DNA from: Ichthyophthirius multifiliis | Taxonomy: Eukaryota; Ciliophora; Oligohymenophorea; Hymenostomatida | DNA length: 64,000 nt | NCBI RefSeq assembly: GCF_000220395.1 | Contig: NW_004086378.1 | Coordinates: forward strand, 37,410-101,409 | Reading direction: 5' to 3' | Shown: positions 50,536-62,234 of the stretch, one piece after another | Layout: each line of letters opens with the position of its first letter | How positions within the stretch are numbered: position 1 is the first letter of the stretch | Program-made: the position numbers and the translations under genes | Notes under the pieces: model-generated | Database searches by the model: none | What the model saw: the letters and a program-made list of their open reading frames with translations, nothing else | Told to the model about the DNA's origin: nothing

Positions 50536-51691
50536 ATGAAAAAAAAAATCAATTTAGAAAATATAAAAATCTTTTATGATAAACTTAAAAATACAAAAAA
50601 TAATAATCATCTAAATCAATGCAATAATAAATAAACCCAAAGTTAAATAAACGAAAATATTGTTAACCCAATAGATTATTTTTAAAAAAAGTAACTTTAT
50701 TAAATAATAAAGATTAAACTTAAAAATAATAATGTGACTCTAAATAAATATTAATAAATAATTAAAATATAAGGAAAAGTAAAAGTATTTCTTAATAAAA
50801 AGTATTTTTTCCAAGAACCAAAATAAATTCTTAAATAATAAAAATCGAAGAAGGAAATAATTTTCTTCTTAAAGAAATATATTCCAAAACTTAAACAAAT
50901 ACTCCTAGATACCATAATTTAATAAAATCTGACTAAATAGAATAAAAAAATTTATAACCAAATAATTCATATTACAAATAAAAGAATTAAAACACAAACT
51001 AATTATAATCATAATCTTAATCTTAGTCTTTAACAGCTCATCGAAGCCATTATTTCTAAAATTCAGACCAAAAACTTATAAATTAGTTTTTTTTGTAAAA
51101 CATATCCAAATATTAATAATAAAGTTAAATTTATTATAAAAAAACGAATATGAAAACAAGTTATATTATCAAAATAATTTATTAATAGATTAAAAAAAAA
51201 GTTAAAAATTTGATTTTGATTTTTAAAAATAAAATAAATAAGCATAAGAATGGGAAAACCTTTTTAATGATTTGAAAACTTCAAGAGCCCATTTGAATAA
51301 TATAAAAAAAAAAAAAATACTTATAACTGAAAGAAAACCTATTTTATAACATAATTCTAATGTTCATTATAATTAAAAGAATAAATTAACTGAAGATAAA
51401 AATAATATAAATCAAAAATAAATATTATTTATAGATAATTTGATAGAACAAATATAAAAATTTAGCTTTTCAAATAATATTTAACTAAAGGAAAAAATAA
51501 AAAAATATTTATCATAACATAAAATAAACATATAAGAAAAGTTTAATTAAAATTCAAAATAGAATAGCTAAGAAAAAAAAATGTAAATTCATTAGTAATT
51601 TTTATGTACTAATATAAAAAGTAAATAAAAACTATTTCAAAAAAAAATTAATAACAATTTGAATACAAAAAAAATCTTTAAAAATTTGTGA
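50536..51691 (+). CDS. Lys/Asn/Gln-rich unrecognised protein
   Basis: Reading starts at ATG 50536 and continues as a Lys, Asn and Gln-rich product for about 205 codons. Around 51070-51150 the frame changes, by an intron or a one-base homopolymer error in A7 at about 51140. It then continues from 'EYENKLYYQNNLLI' through 'QEWENLFNDLKTSRAHLNN' to TGA 51689-51691. No conserved domain, signal or membrane segment was seen. Two motifs with ordered-looking composition suggest a basic, possibly nucleic-acid or cytoskeleton-binding, disordered protein. It begins 170 bases after the preceding gene on the same strand. Confidence 0.5.
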
Positions 51692-52037
51692 TTGATTGAA
51701 AAAAAAAATCAAATGTACTTGCATCTTTATTTTTTAATAATCGAATATTAAATAAAAATATATTTGTATTATATAAATATTATTATTAATATATAAAAAA
51801 TAAATATCTAAAGATACTAGATTATTTTTTTAAATTAGTTTTATACAAGTTTTATATAAACAAATGTTATAAATTAAATAGTAGTTTAAAGATTATATAT
51901 TTAAGTTCGTATATACATAATATATATTGTAAAAGAATTTATTTTATTTAACAATTTTAAAATAAAAATAATATTATTAAAATTAAAAAATATATAATTA
52001 TATTATTTTTTTATAAAAAAACAAAATAATAATAATT
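51692..52037. other. Intergenic spacer
   Basis: AT-rich; nothing recognised. Confidence 0.6.
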
Positions 52038-53189
52038 ATGATTCTTACAAGCATAAAAGCAATTTTAATATTATCTATTTATTTCTTAAAGTAATTTAAA
52101 TAAGATTGTGCATTCACAGTTAAATGTTAAGGTGATCCTAATTGTATTCCAGACCCAATAGATCCAAACTCACCAGAAGCAAAAGCTATAAAACACTAAT
52201 ATTCTTCCGATTTTATTTGTAATGAGATGTTTTCAGGTCCAAATTGCTGTAATGATGCCTAAGTAAATAAATATAAAAAATTAAATATTTTTATAATAAA
52301 AAAAAGAACAACTTACTAGCATCAAATTTTTTATAAGTAAAAAATAAAAACTAAAAAAATTAAAATAAAATATTTTTATAAGATTGATGCTACATTCGGA
52401 AATATAGGAAATGGATGTGACAATTGTGCTGCTAATATAAAAAGATTTTGGTGTATATATACATGTTCTCCTAACTAAAGTGACTTTGTTAGGACTCATG
52501 GCCGTAAAAACGTTACAGATCCAACTGATACAAGTGGTAATTCATAATTAGAAGTACAAGATGTAAGTATTATTGTTGATTCTTAAACAATTTGTGATTT
52601 ATGGCAAAGCTGGTATTAATTTCTATTTTTTTTATAAATTTAAAATAAAAAAAGCAATTTAACACCTTATGCTAATTAAGTTTCCGCAATGAAAACTCCG
52701 GCAGGATTTTTGTCTTTTTAAGGAGCAAATGCAGTTACTTCAGGAAGATAATCGATAAGAGTTGATTATACAAGTGATGCAAGTAAAAAGCCACTAAATG
52801 TTTAAAATTTGGCTAAATGCGATGAACCATAACCTCCCTAAAATGGAACAAGAAAAAATAATGGAGTTGATTATCCATGGTTTGGAAATTAATATGGATT
52901 TAATATTTCGTAAAATTGTTCATGCAATAATTGCGCAGATTCATGTTCAATATATTAATTTTAATAAATTTCAGTTATGGAAGTAAAACAATATTATATA
53001 TTTTTTTTATATATAATTTAGGGATTTAATTGGATTGCGGTTGCTATTTTATATTCTTGTGCTTTAATAAGTGCTTTATTACTAAGCTGGTATAGAAAAA
53101 GAAAAATAATTTAAAAAAGTAAAGTAAATTAGTAAAATAGATAAAATATATATACTAATGCACCTTTAATTCAAAATAATTAATAATGA
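52038..53189 (+). CDS. Stand-alone NPC1 N-terminal (sterol-binding) domain protein, single-pass
   Basis: The first 25 residues form a signal peptide. The luminal part matches the NPC1/NCR1 N-terminal domain that binds cholesterol: 'ICNEMFSGPNCCNDAQID', 'GNGCDNCAANIKRFWCIYTC' with 'SPNQSDFV', 'ICDLWQSCNLTPYANQVSA' and the closing Cys cluster 'ISQNCSCNNCADSCSIY'. One membrane helix follows ('FNWIAVAILYSCALISALLL'), then a 30-residue basic/Asn-rich tail and TGA 53187-53189. Full NPC1 has about 13 membrane segments and 1,250 residues; this protein ends after the first. Introns: about 52262-52380, 52616-52653 and about 52985-53022, all of which restore Cys-containing codons or the frame. The tail ends 'YTNAPLIQNNQQ'. 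Confidence 0.82.
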
Positions 53190-53290
53190 ATATATATTAT
53201 TGTTTTTTAAAATATATAAAAGAATTATAATTATAATTTAATTTACAACTTATTTAAGAATAAATTTATATATATTAATATATATTTAAT

Positions 53291-53324
<34 letters not shown>

Positions 53325-53937
53325 TTATATTATTTTTATTTTGCATCAATATATGTTACTTATATTATTTTATTTTAATAAATATAAATTTAATTTTTTT
53401 TTATTAAATATAATTAATTTTTTTTCTTATTGAATATTTATATTTATCTGTCTTTATCATTATTAATATTAGTTATTTATTTTATTTTATCTCATAATTA
53501 TCCTTTTCAATAAAAAGTAAGTATATTTTAGCTTTAAATTATATGACATTTATATCTTTTTAATTTTTTGAAGTCTTTTTTTATTTAAAATAAAAATATT
53601 TTCCTTAATTAGATTAAGTATAAATTTAGATATTTTGTAATATCTAATTTTTATGGAATCTTTAATATATTTTTTTGTTAAATATTTTTTTATATTTATT
53701 TTTGTATTTTAAAGCCATATATATATTTATATTTTTATAATTTAGAAAATTAAAAAATATTTTTAAATAAAATTTTAATAATAAAGAAAATACAAAATAA
53801 ATATTTTTTATAAATTATTAGAAATTAAATATTCTTCGTTTAAAAAAAATAAAAAATATATAAATAGCAATAAATGTATTATATTTAATTATATAAATCT
53901 TAATTTTAATATTAAAGTTTCTATTTTAATTGCTTTT
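53190..53937. other. AT-rich spacer between convergent genes
   Basis: Contains a TA-rich tract at about 53270-53330; no coding signal. Confidence 0.6.
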
Positions 53938-54494
53938 TCATTTTTTTATATTAGTATAGTGATCATTTGAAGATGAAAAAAACTCAGTTAAATTAAGAAT
54001 CATTTATTCTAAGCTTAATTAATGTTACAAATCTGAATTATCTTTAATAGCCAAGAAAATAAGAATAAACTATTTTAATTAAAATTGAAATAATAACAAA
54101 TATATTTAAAATTAATTAAAATTTTACTTTAAAAACTAATAATATACTAGTTAATGTAATTGTATAACAATAAACTCCATGTTCCCAATATAAATTTTTG
54201 TGTGCTTAAAATATACTTAATGAAGTTGCCCAATATATGATCCATATTAAATCAACTAATTAACTAAACATAATTAAATACAAAATTCTTTATTTTTCAA
54301 ATCTTTTTTAAATTTACTAATTTTATTTTTTTAAAAATAATAATAATTTATTTTACTTCTAAATTCCATGCTAGATATGCAAAAATAAATATAGGAAGAT
54401 TATAATCTGCTCTTGCTAAACAATTTATTGCAGCTAATCCTGCGCCTGCTAAAAAAAATTTTGTAATAATATTATTTTATTCGGGATTATGCAT
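53938..54494 (-). CDS. Small multi-pass membrane protein, family unknown
   Basis: About 152 residues from ATG 54494-54492 to TGA 53940-53938, three exons. The introns (about 54358-54315 and 54127-54070) both fall in phase 0 and keep a consistent product. Four hydrophobic segments: 'FFLAGAGLAAINCLA', 'LPIFIFAYLAWNL', 'ILYLIMFSQLVDLIWIIYWA' and 'CYTITLTSILLVFKFILIFL', with a soluble acidic tail. The pattern of short loops recalls small eukaryotic membrane adaptors such as AGTRAP, but I see no diagnostic motif and do not assign one. Confidence 0.65.
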
Positions 54495-55559
54495 TTTTAA
54501 TATTTTTTTAAATAACTATTTTTGTTTTTTAATTTCAAATAATAATTTAATTAATATTTTTTAATATATTTTCAATTTATTACATAATTAAATATTATTG
54601 ATAAAAAACATTAATTTTGAAAAATGGTATCTGATTTATTTTCGGATTAAACCGAATATACGAATATAAATTTGTTATAATTTATAAAATATAATACTTT
54701 TTTAAAATTTATATAATGTAAACAAATACAAATAAAAAAAAACTTAAACATATTTAAAATATAATTATTATATTTTTAAAATAAAAATTCATTTGCAATA
54801 TTTTTAGTATTAAAAACAGTAATAATTACTTTATTTGACTACTAATCAATAATTTATATTGTTGCTAATAATATTACCTTGAATATTTTCAAACGAATAT
54901 AATTTTTATCTTAAATAATTATTTATACATATTATTATTTTTTGAAAAAAATAATAATAATTAATATGTTAAAATTTAAATATAAATTATTTTAATCTGA
55001 AATCTTTTAATTTAATATTATCATTTTTTATTTAATATTAATTTAAATTAGTTAATATCTGTATAAATAATATTTTTATTTTTTTTAAACATTCTATATA
55101 TATTTTTAATTTTAAAATAGCCTTTATTAGATTTTAATCTTATTATTAATTACTTTATAAAGGTTGGAGGTGGAACATGTTTAATATGTATTATTTATAA
55201 ATATATATAAATTATTTATAAATCATTTTTTATTTTGTTAATTAGATAAGTTTGTATTTCCTATATTATTTTTATATAAAATTAATTTGTTTATAATATT
55301 AATATAAATAATATTTAATTTATATACATATGTTTATTGTAAACATATTATAATTATTTTATCTTATGTAAAATAATCTTATTTAATGTAGTATTTTTTT
55401 AAGCTTTAATTATTCAAAATAATATATTTTTACTAAAAACATAAATTATTTTTAAGTTAAAATCATTCTTAGAATATTTTTAATAATAGTTTAAAATTTC
55501 GTAAAATTTAATAATCATAAAATATTAAAAAATCAATTAAAAAAAAAATATTAACGAAA
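54495..55559. other. AT-rich spacer between divergent genes
   Basis: No gene or notable repeat. A short less AT-rich patch near 55165-55190 (GGTTGGAGGTGGAACATG) stands out but is too small to interpret. Confidence 0.6.
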
Positions 55560-57681
55560 ATGTCAAACATAAAATAATAAATTATTTTTAAAAAAAGTTG
55601 TTTTTAACAACAATTTAGGAATTAAAAGTTGAAATCTAAATTATAAAAAGTACGTTAAATATAAATAATAGAGGAAAATAAAAACAAAGACTATGAAATA
55701 ATATTATTAAAGTTAAAAAAAGCTTTAAAAAAACAAAATAATAAAAAAATAAGAAAAAATAATAAATTAAATATAAGAAAATAATATATTTAAAATTCAA
55801 ATTATTATAATTATAATTGATTTATTAAATGATGATTTTTTTGAAAATTTAAGACTTGATTTCATATAATATTTGATTTACAATATGTATTAAAGTTAAT
55901 AAAATGTTCAGTTATTAAATAATTAAAAATTTCTATAATCTTTATAAAGTATTTTACTAATTTAAAGTATTAGCAAAGATTTAAAAAAAAAAGTAATACA
56001 AAAATAATAATTATACTTATATTTAATATTTTTTTAATTATTATAAAGATTTGGTTATTACTATACATTCTAAGTGAAATAGACTAAGAAATTTTTATTA
56101 ATGAAAATTTAGTAGAAAATGCGTTTTTAACAATTAATGAAATGCCATAAAATTACAATCATTAAATTATAGAAAACATATTAAAATTTATTACAAACTT
56201 AGGGATAAAATCAAACTATTTTTCTAAATTTTAAATTAATTTAGTTATTTAAATTCACAATTAAATTTTTTAAATAGATTAAACATATTATAATGAAATA
56301 ATATTAAACTTTTATGATAATGCATTTTCTTTATAAAATTAATTATCATCTTTTATTTTTTATTAGTTTGTTGAAAATGGCATTTTCAAGAAAATATTTT
56401 AAATGATTTAAAATGAAAATTCTTTATGGAATAAATCAGGTTTCTTGTTTAAAAAACTTTCTTGTTTATATGATGAATTTATAGAAGTAAAAAAAAACAA
56501 ATAAAATTTTTAAAAAAATAAAATAAAAAAAGATTTTAATATATGAAGGTTACCTTTAAACAATAGAATTTCTTTTATAAGGAACATCAGAATAAATAAA
56601 AATAAATATGATTTTTGCAATATCAAACTTATTTAAAAGTGAGGAAAAAATAATAAAAGAATGTTAAAAATATAATCTACATTTTTAAATACTTTTTTAT
56701 TTAGAATAAGAAAAATCAATCGAATTAAAAGGTGAATGTCTTCATGCTTTAGTAAACTATTTATTAAATTGGAATTCTAAAAAATTTGAGCTAGGTTTAG
56801 ATGCTGATAAAATTATATTTTGTATATGCTAAAATTTAGAAGAATTATACATAGATTTTAATGACAAAGAAATATATTTATTGCTTTAGTGTTTTGATAT
56901 TTTATTGGAATTCTAATAGGAAGAAACTAATTAATAAATTTTTTAAGGTAATTTTTATTGGGATTATATGTTTAAATAAGGAACTTTAGATATTATTTAA
57001 AATATATTTTATCGAAATTTTGTAGATTTAAAATTAAAAATAAAATTTAAAACATTTGTATGCATTTATTAAATTATTATGAATGGAAAAATAGTTTGGA
57101 ATGAAATAATATTTTTTTAAAAAAATATTTAAGAACTTTTTTATTTAATTTTTTAAAAAATATCTATCTAAAAATAACTAAACATAATATATGTTTATAA
57201 TATCTTATTATTAAAAAATCAAATATTGATATTTTTATACAGAATAAAATTTATTATATTAATATAATTTATGAAAATAATGTTTATTTAATAAGTAATT
57301 TTAAATAAAAATGATTTTAATTTTTAATTTTTACAATTATTAAATTAAAAATGTTTTTAATCATAATATATTAAATTTAATATATTATATTAATAGTCCT
57401 TAGTAAAAATACTATTTAATTTTAAAAATATTTACATAATTTCATTTTAACCTCTTTATTTTCTATTAATAATAGATAAAATTTAAAAAACTTAAGTAAA
57501 TTTTGTTTATTAAAATCTAGAAAACAAAAATTCTAATTTTAAATAGATTATTATAATTAATATGATAGTTCTGAAACAAATCATTAAGATAAGGTATAAA
57601 TAATTATCAAAAAGTTTTGTAAAAATAAAAAATATTTATAAATAAATTAATGAAAGAATATTAACTAAATACCAAAAATGA
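55560..57681 (+). CDS. Armadillo/HEAT-repeat protein, importin-alpha-like
   Basis: A Lys/Arg-rich N-terminus ('NQKLKSKLQKVRQIQIIEE') could be an importin-beta-binding region. It leads into helical repeats: 'LLNDDFFENLRLDFIQYLIY', 'IWLLLYILSEIDQEIFINE', 'FYDNAFSLQNQLSSFIFYQF' and 'ELKGECLHALVNYLLNWNSK'. These have the Leu-rich helix pairs of armadillo repeats and a Trp-containing third helix as in importin alpha, but the 'WALSNI' signature is degenerate. Introns lie near 55765-55820, 55995-56047, 56488-56533 and 56945-56979. The 3' end is uncertain: the frame stays open to TGA 57679-57681, yet a second frame with 'YNQYDSSETNHQDK' near 57550 looks more coding-like. Likely a nuclear-transport adaptor or generic scaffold. 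Confidence 0.45.
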
Positions 57682-59741
57682 AAAATAAACATAAGTTATT
57701 TAATATAAAAGAAGTTCAAATATAATAAAAAAAACTATAATGCGGAAATTATTTTTTATAATAATGTAAGTTTTCAATATTTATCCAGCATAAATAAAAA
57801 AATTATTATTTCATATAAGTTAAATTAAATTAAATTTATTCATATAAAAATAGATAATTATTGAAAATGTGAAAATTATATTGATAATTTATTTTCCTCT
57901 TAATTTTTTATTTATTATACTTTAATTGGAATAGTATATATTTATGATGATTAGAATTATTTCTATTTAATTATATAAAGTATTATAATATTTCCTTTTT
58001 ATAATTTATTCAGATCTTAAATTAAAAATATTACGAATTCTTTTATTTTAATTAAAAATAATTCTATATTAATTAAAATAATTCTAAGTAAATTATTATA
58101 TAGGATAATAACTTTAGTTATGAATTAATAATATTAATTATTTTATAGAAAAATTAAAGTTATAAAAATAATATTATTTATAAATTTTAAAAAAATATTT
58201 AAAGCGAATTATTTTAATCAAATGTATGAAAAAATAGATTTATAATCTTTATTTTTTAAAGTTAGATATATTATTAATAAATTAATGAATATTAATATTT
58301 ATAAATAAAATTAATATTGATTACTTAGTAAGTAATTATTTATGTGTTTTTAATTATACATTTAACATTAACAAATCTAATTTAATAAGTATATATATTT
58401 AATAATCGTAAATTATTAAAACTATTTTAATAGTTACAAGTTTTTTTTATTTATAGAAATTGATATAAAATTTAATAAAATTTTTTCTATAAAATAAAAT
58501 ACTTTATCACTAAATCAATAAATATTAATAACATTAGTAGCTTTGATATATAAAATTAATTAATTAAATATTTTTAAAATTACTAAGGCATATAAAAAAA
58601 TGAATCTTAATTATGATTATTGTTCAAAACCTTATGAATAAATTTAAATAAAAAAAAAAAATATTTAATTAAAAATAATTTGAATAAAAAAAATTCTAAT
58701 AAAATAAAAAGGTAAAAGTATATAAAAATTAAAAACATATGATTAATTCATTGGAAATAAAAAATTAATAATTTTTTTTAACAATCATGATAAATTTGAA
58801 TTATTTTTAAAAAATACCTATCTTTATAAATAAAACTATTTTATTAAAAATTAAATTCAACATATTATTATTTTTTAGAATTCAAATAATAGAACAGTCC
58901 TTTAAACATAAATATAATATTTTTTTTTAAATTATATTCATTTATTGTTATTTGAAATATTTTTATTTATTTTAAAACTTCATATTAATTTATGGTTGTT
59001 ATATTTCTTTTTTTTATATATATATATAATTAAATTATGTTTGAAATAGTTTTTTTTCTATTTACTATAAAAGATCTTAATATCCATTTTTTCCTTTTAT
59101 TAAACTATTTTTTTTTTTATTTTCCCTTAAAAAAAATTGTTGCATTTTCTATTCTTATTATTATATATATATGATATAACATTTATATATTGTATTTAGT
59201 ATTTTTCTCATGGAACTTTTTGATTTTCCTAATTGAGCATTTCAAACACTACATTTAATAATATTAATATTCTTATTTTGATTATTTAATATTTTTTTAT
59301 CAAATCTAATTATTCAATATATTGTTGTCAATTTTCTACATTATTTTATATATATATTTTTTTAAAATTAAAATAATTTTATAATTTTTTTTTATTTAAA
59401 ATAATTTCATTAAATATAAATTTTATTGAAATATATCTATAATTATAAAAATTAATAAAATTAAATATAAGATTGATTATTTTTTTTAAATAAAAATTGT
59501 TAAACTAAATTTATATAAAAGTTTATTATAAATATTATTTTTTATAAAATAAATAAAACATATTTTTTTTTAATTAAATAAAAAAATTAAATTCATATAT
59601 AGGCAAGATTAATTTTTATTTTTCTACTTTTTTGAAAAAATATAGCAATATATTTATGTTTATAATATAATATAAATATAAAATAATTTTTTATATAAAT
59701 AATAATAATAATTTTATTATAATATTTCCATGTTTTTATTT
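57682..59741. other. AT-rich spacer between convergent genes
   Basis: 2 kb almost entirely A/T; no gene, RNA or long repeat recognised. Possible C-terminal exon remnants of the armadillo-like gene may extend to about 57900. Confidence 0.6.
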
Positions 59742-60188
59742 TCAAAAATATTATTCATTTTCATTCTAATTTAACTTTACTAATTCTTGTTCAATAATTT
59801 TTCTTACATTGATAACCTTTTACAAAAATAATCCTAAATTAAAATTAGGATGCTATTTTTAAAATACCCCAAATACAAATAAACCACAAACATCCTGCAA
59901 TATAACAGTTCCATTATTCATATTTAAAATTTACGTTTATAATTTAACTTCTAATCCCTTGTCTTCTTAATTGCTTTCTTAATCTTCTTATCCATATAAC
60001 TTAGATTGTCCAATAATGCAACATTCTTCCCATAAACAAATTAAACTATTTATTAATTTTGTTTAATTCCAATCATTTGTACCTAATATAGAATTGTCTT
60101 GAAAATTTGCTAAAAAAACTAGTTGAAAATCATGTTCGGAAATAACTATATTTTATACAAAATTGTAAAGCTTTTTTGGATTTATCAT
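59742..60188 (-). CDS. Small intronless protein, 148 aa, family not recognised
   Basis: One clean frame from ATG 60188-60186 to TGA 59744-59742. It opens 'MINPKKLYNFVQNIVISE', then 'HDFQLVFLANFQDNSILG', 'INSLICLWEECCIIGQSK', an acidic loop, and 'NGTVILQDVCGLFVFGVFQK'. The alternation of strands and one long helix would suit a small alpha/beta fold such as a longin or roadblock type, but no motif decides it. Composition is well above the flanks in GC, supporting a real gene. There is no membrane segment. Confidence 0.65.
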
Positions 60189-61203
60189 TTGTTTTTTAAT
60201 AATTTACTAAATTAAAAATAAAGAAGATTATTAATATTTTATATGTATTTTTTTAATTCTAATACTAATAAAAGAGTTATTGATTAATTTAATATTAATT
60301 AAAAAAAATTATTATTTCAATTTATTATAATTGTTGGTTTGTATGAAAAAGATTTTAAAAACTATATATAAGATAATACATATAGAGATTATATATATTT
60401 TGTATTATTGTATCATAAAAAACAAATTATATAACCTAATAAATAAATACCAATAAACTAATATATTATAATAATATAATAAATATAAATGAAAATAAAA
60501 AAATAATTATATTGCTAGAGTATAAATATTCTTCTTTTAGATAAGATAAAGAAAAATCTTTATTAAAAAATATTACAAACAAAGAATAATAGAAAATTTT
60601 ATAAAAAATAAAAATAGTACTATTATATATTTATGATTCTAAAATTGAAGAAAAAATATAAATACAATTACAAAATTAAAAAAGGATTTAATAATAAATT
60701 ATATAAGATTTTAATTTATACTTTTACTAAAAAAAAATAAAAATAAAAAAAATATGTATAAAAACAAATGGAGATATATTTATATATTATTAAAATTATT
60801 AATAATTAAAATATATAATATATATAATATATAAATATTATATATATATAAATATATAAATATATTAATTTATTTTGTAATTTTATGTATAATAAAACTA
60901 TTTATTTAAATATATTATACAAAATATGCAATATATTTTATTTTACTTTTATAATTTTTATTTTTTAATTAAATTTAATTTAATATATATTTTTTAATTT
61001 TTAATATAATATTTATTTTATATTTTATTTATAATATTTTTTTTTTTATTTCTTTTTTCTATTTTATATATTATTATTTTTTATAATTTAATATATATTA
61101 TTATATTTTTTTTTTTTATAAGTATAAACAATTGATTTAATTATTTTATTTGAAAACTATTTTTTTTTTAAATGTGTAAAATTATTCAATATAAATTAAA
61201 AAA
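60189..61203. other. AT-rich spacer
   Basis: TA-rich tract at about 60805-60870, otherwise featureless. Confidence 0.6.
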
Positions 61204-62234
61204 TCAAATTATATGAATGAAAGCAATAGTAAATACAGTTAAACTAATACTAATTATAGATAAAAATATTAATTAAATCCAACTTAATGATTTATTATTT
61301 AAAAATTCATCAATTTTTGAACTATAATCTTTTACTTGTTTTTAAGTTTTTTCTTATTTCTATTCTATTCTTTCTAATAACTATATTTATTTATTTTTAA
61401 TAAAAATATATAATTTAAATTAATTTATATTTACTTCATTATCTTATACTAATGAAGTTTTCATGGCAGTTGCCGTTTATTTTATATATTTTGTTAAAAC
61501 TAATAGCTAATCTTCATATTTTATTTTTTATTCTTATACTTTATCCAATGTTAATGCTATTTTGATAAAAATAAAACAAATTATTTATTTAAAATAATAT
61601 TTTTACTTTTTTCATCATATTTTCTTTTAAATAAATTATTTAAATTTTATAATTTTTTTTATTTTCATCTTCTTTTTCTTATTCTTTATTTTCTTAATTT
61701 TCATCATCGTCAACATCTGATTCTTCATCATTTTCAATTTTTTTTTTCTAAGTTGTTCTTCTTCTTTTAATTTTCTTTCTTCTTCTTCTTTTTTTAATTT
61801 ATCTTCAACTTCTTTTCTTTCTATAAAAAAAATAATAAATTGCATTTTTTTTCATTTAAAAAATACATTATTCCATTTTGTAAATTATATTTTATAATAC
61901 TGTTTTTAATTATTTGTAAATCATATTTATTTCACTTTTATAATCTTAATCTAAAATATCTTTAAAAATATAATCTAATTCTTAATTAGTTTACTTTGTT
62001 AATTTTTTTTTTATAAATAAAAAAGTTGATTTTTACTTTTATATCTTATTTTATATCTATTTGTATTTTATAATTTTCATCAATTTAATATGTGTGATTT
62101 TATTCAAAAACCATTTCTTAAATTTTTTTCATGTGCTTTAAAATATGAATTAAATTTATTTATTTTTATTTCTTCAAATTAAAAGGTTTTGTTCTGTCAA
62201 ATATTTTTTGTATTTCTATTTTTTCATCATACAT
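61204..62234 (-). CDS. Tail-anchored SNARE-like protein (USE1-type, tentative)
   Basis: ATG 62234-62232 to TGA 61206-61204. An N-terminal helical region ('RTKPFNLKKQKQINLIHI') is followed by a very charged stretch ('EDKLKKEEEERKLKEEEQ', then 'NDEESDVDDDENQENKEQ'). A coiled segment resembles the USE1 SNARE motif ('YEDQLLVLTKYIKQTATAMK' and 'LLERIEQKQEKTQKQVKDYS'), and a C-terminal anchor preceded by Trp ('SWIQLIFLSIISISLTVFTI') ends four residues before the stop. USE1 mediates Golgi-to-ER retrograde fusion. Introns near 62062-62020, 61847-61820, 61607-61558 and 61441-61390. An A10 run (61738-61747, T on plus) shifts the frame between the Lys/Glu and Asp/Glu parts. Assignment rests on layout more than on residue identity. 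Confidence 0.5.

Noticed and set aside
52281-52499. 72-codon minus-strand frame
   Set aside because: Antisense to NPC1-like exons that contain the conserved Cys pattern.
61636-61845. 69-codon Lys/Glu-rich frame taken as a complete protein
   Set aside because: It runs out of the acidic coding frame at an A10 run; the flanking exons show it belongs to the tail-anchored SNARE-like gene.
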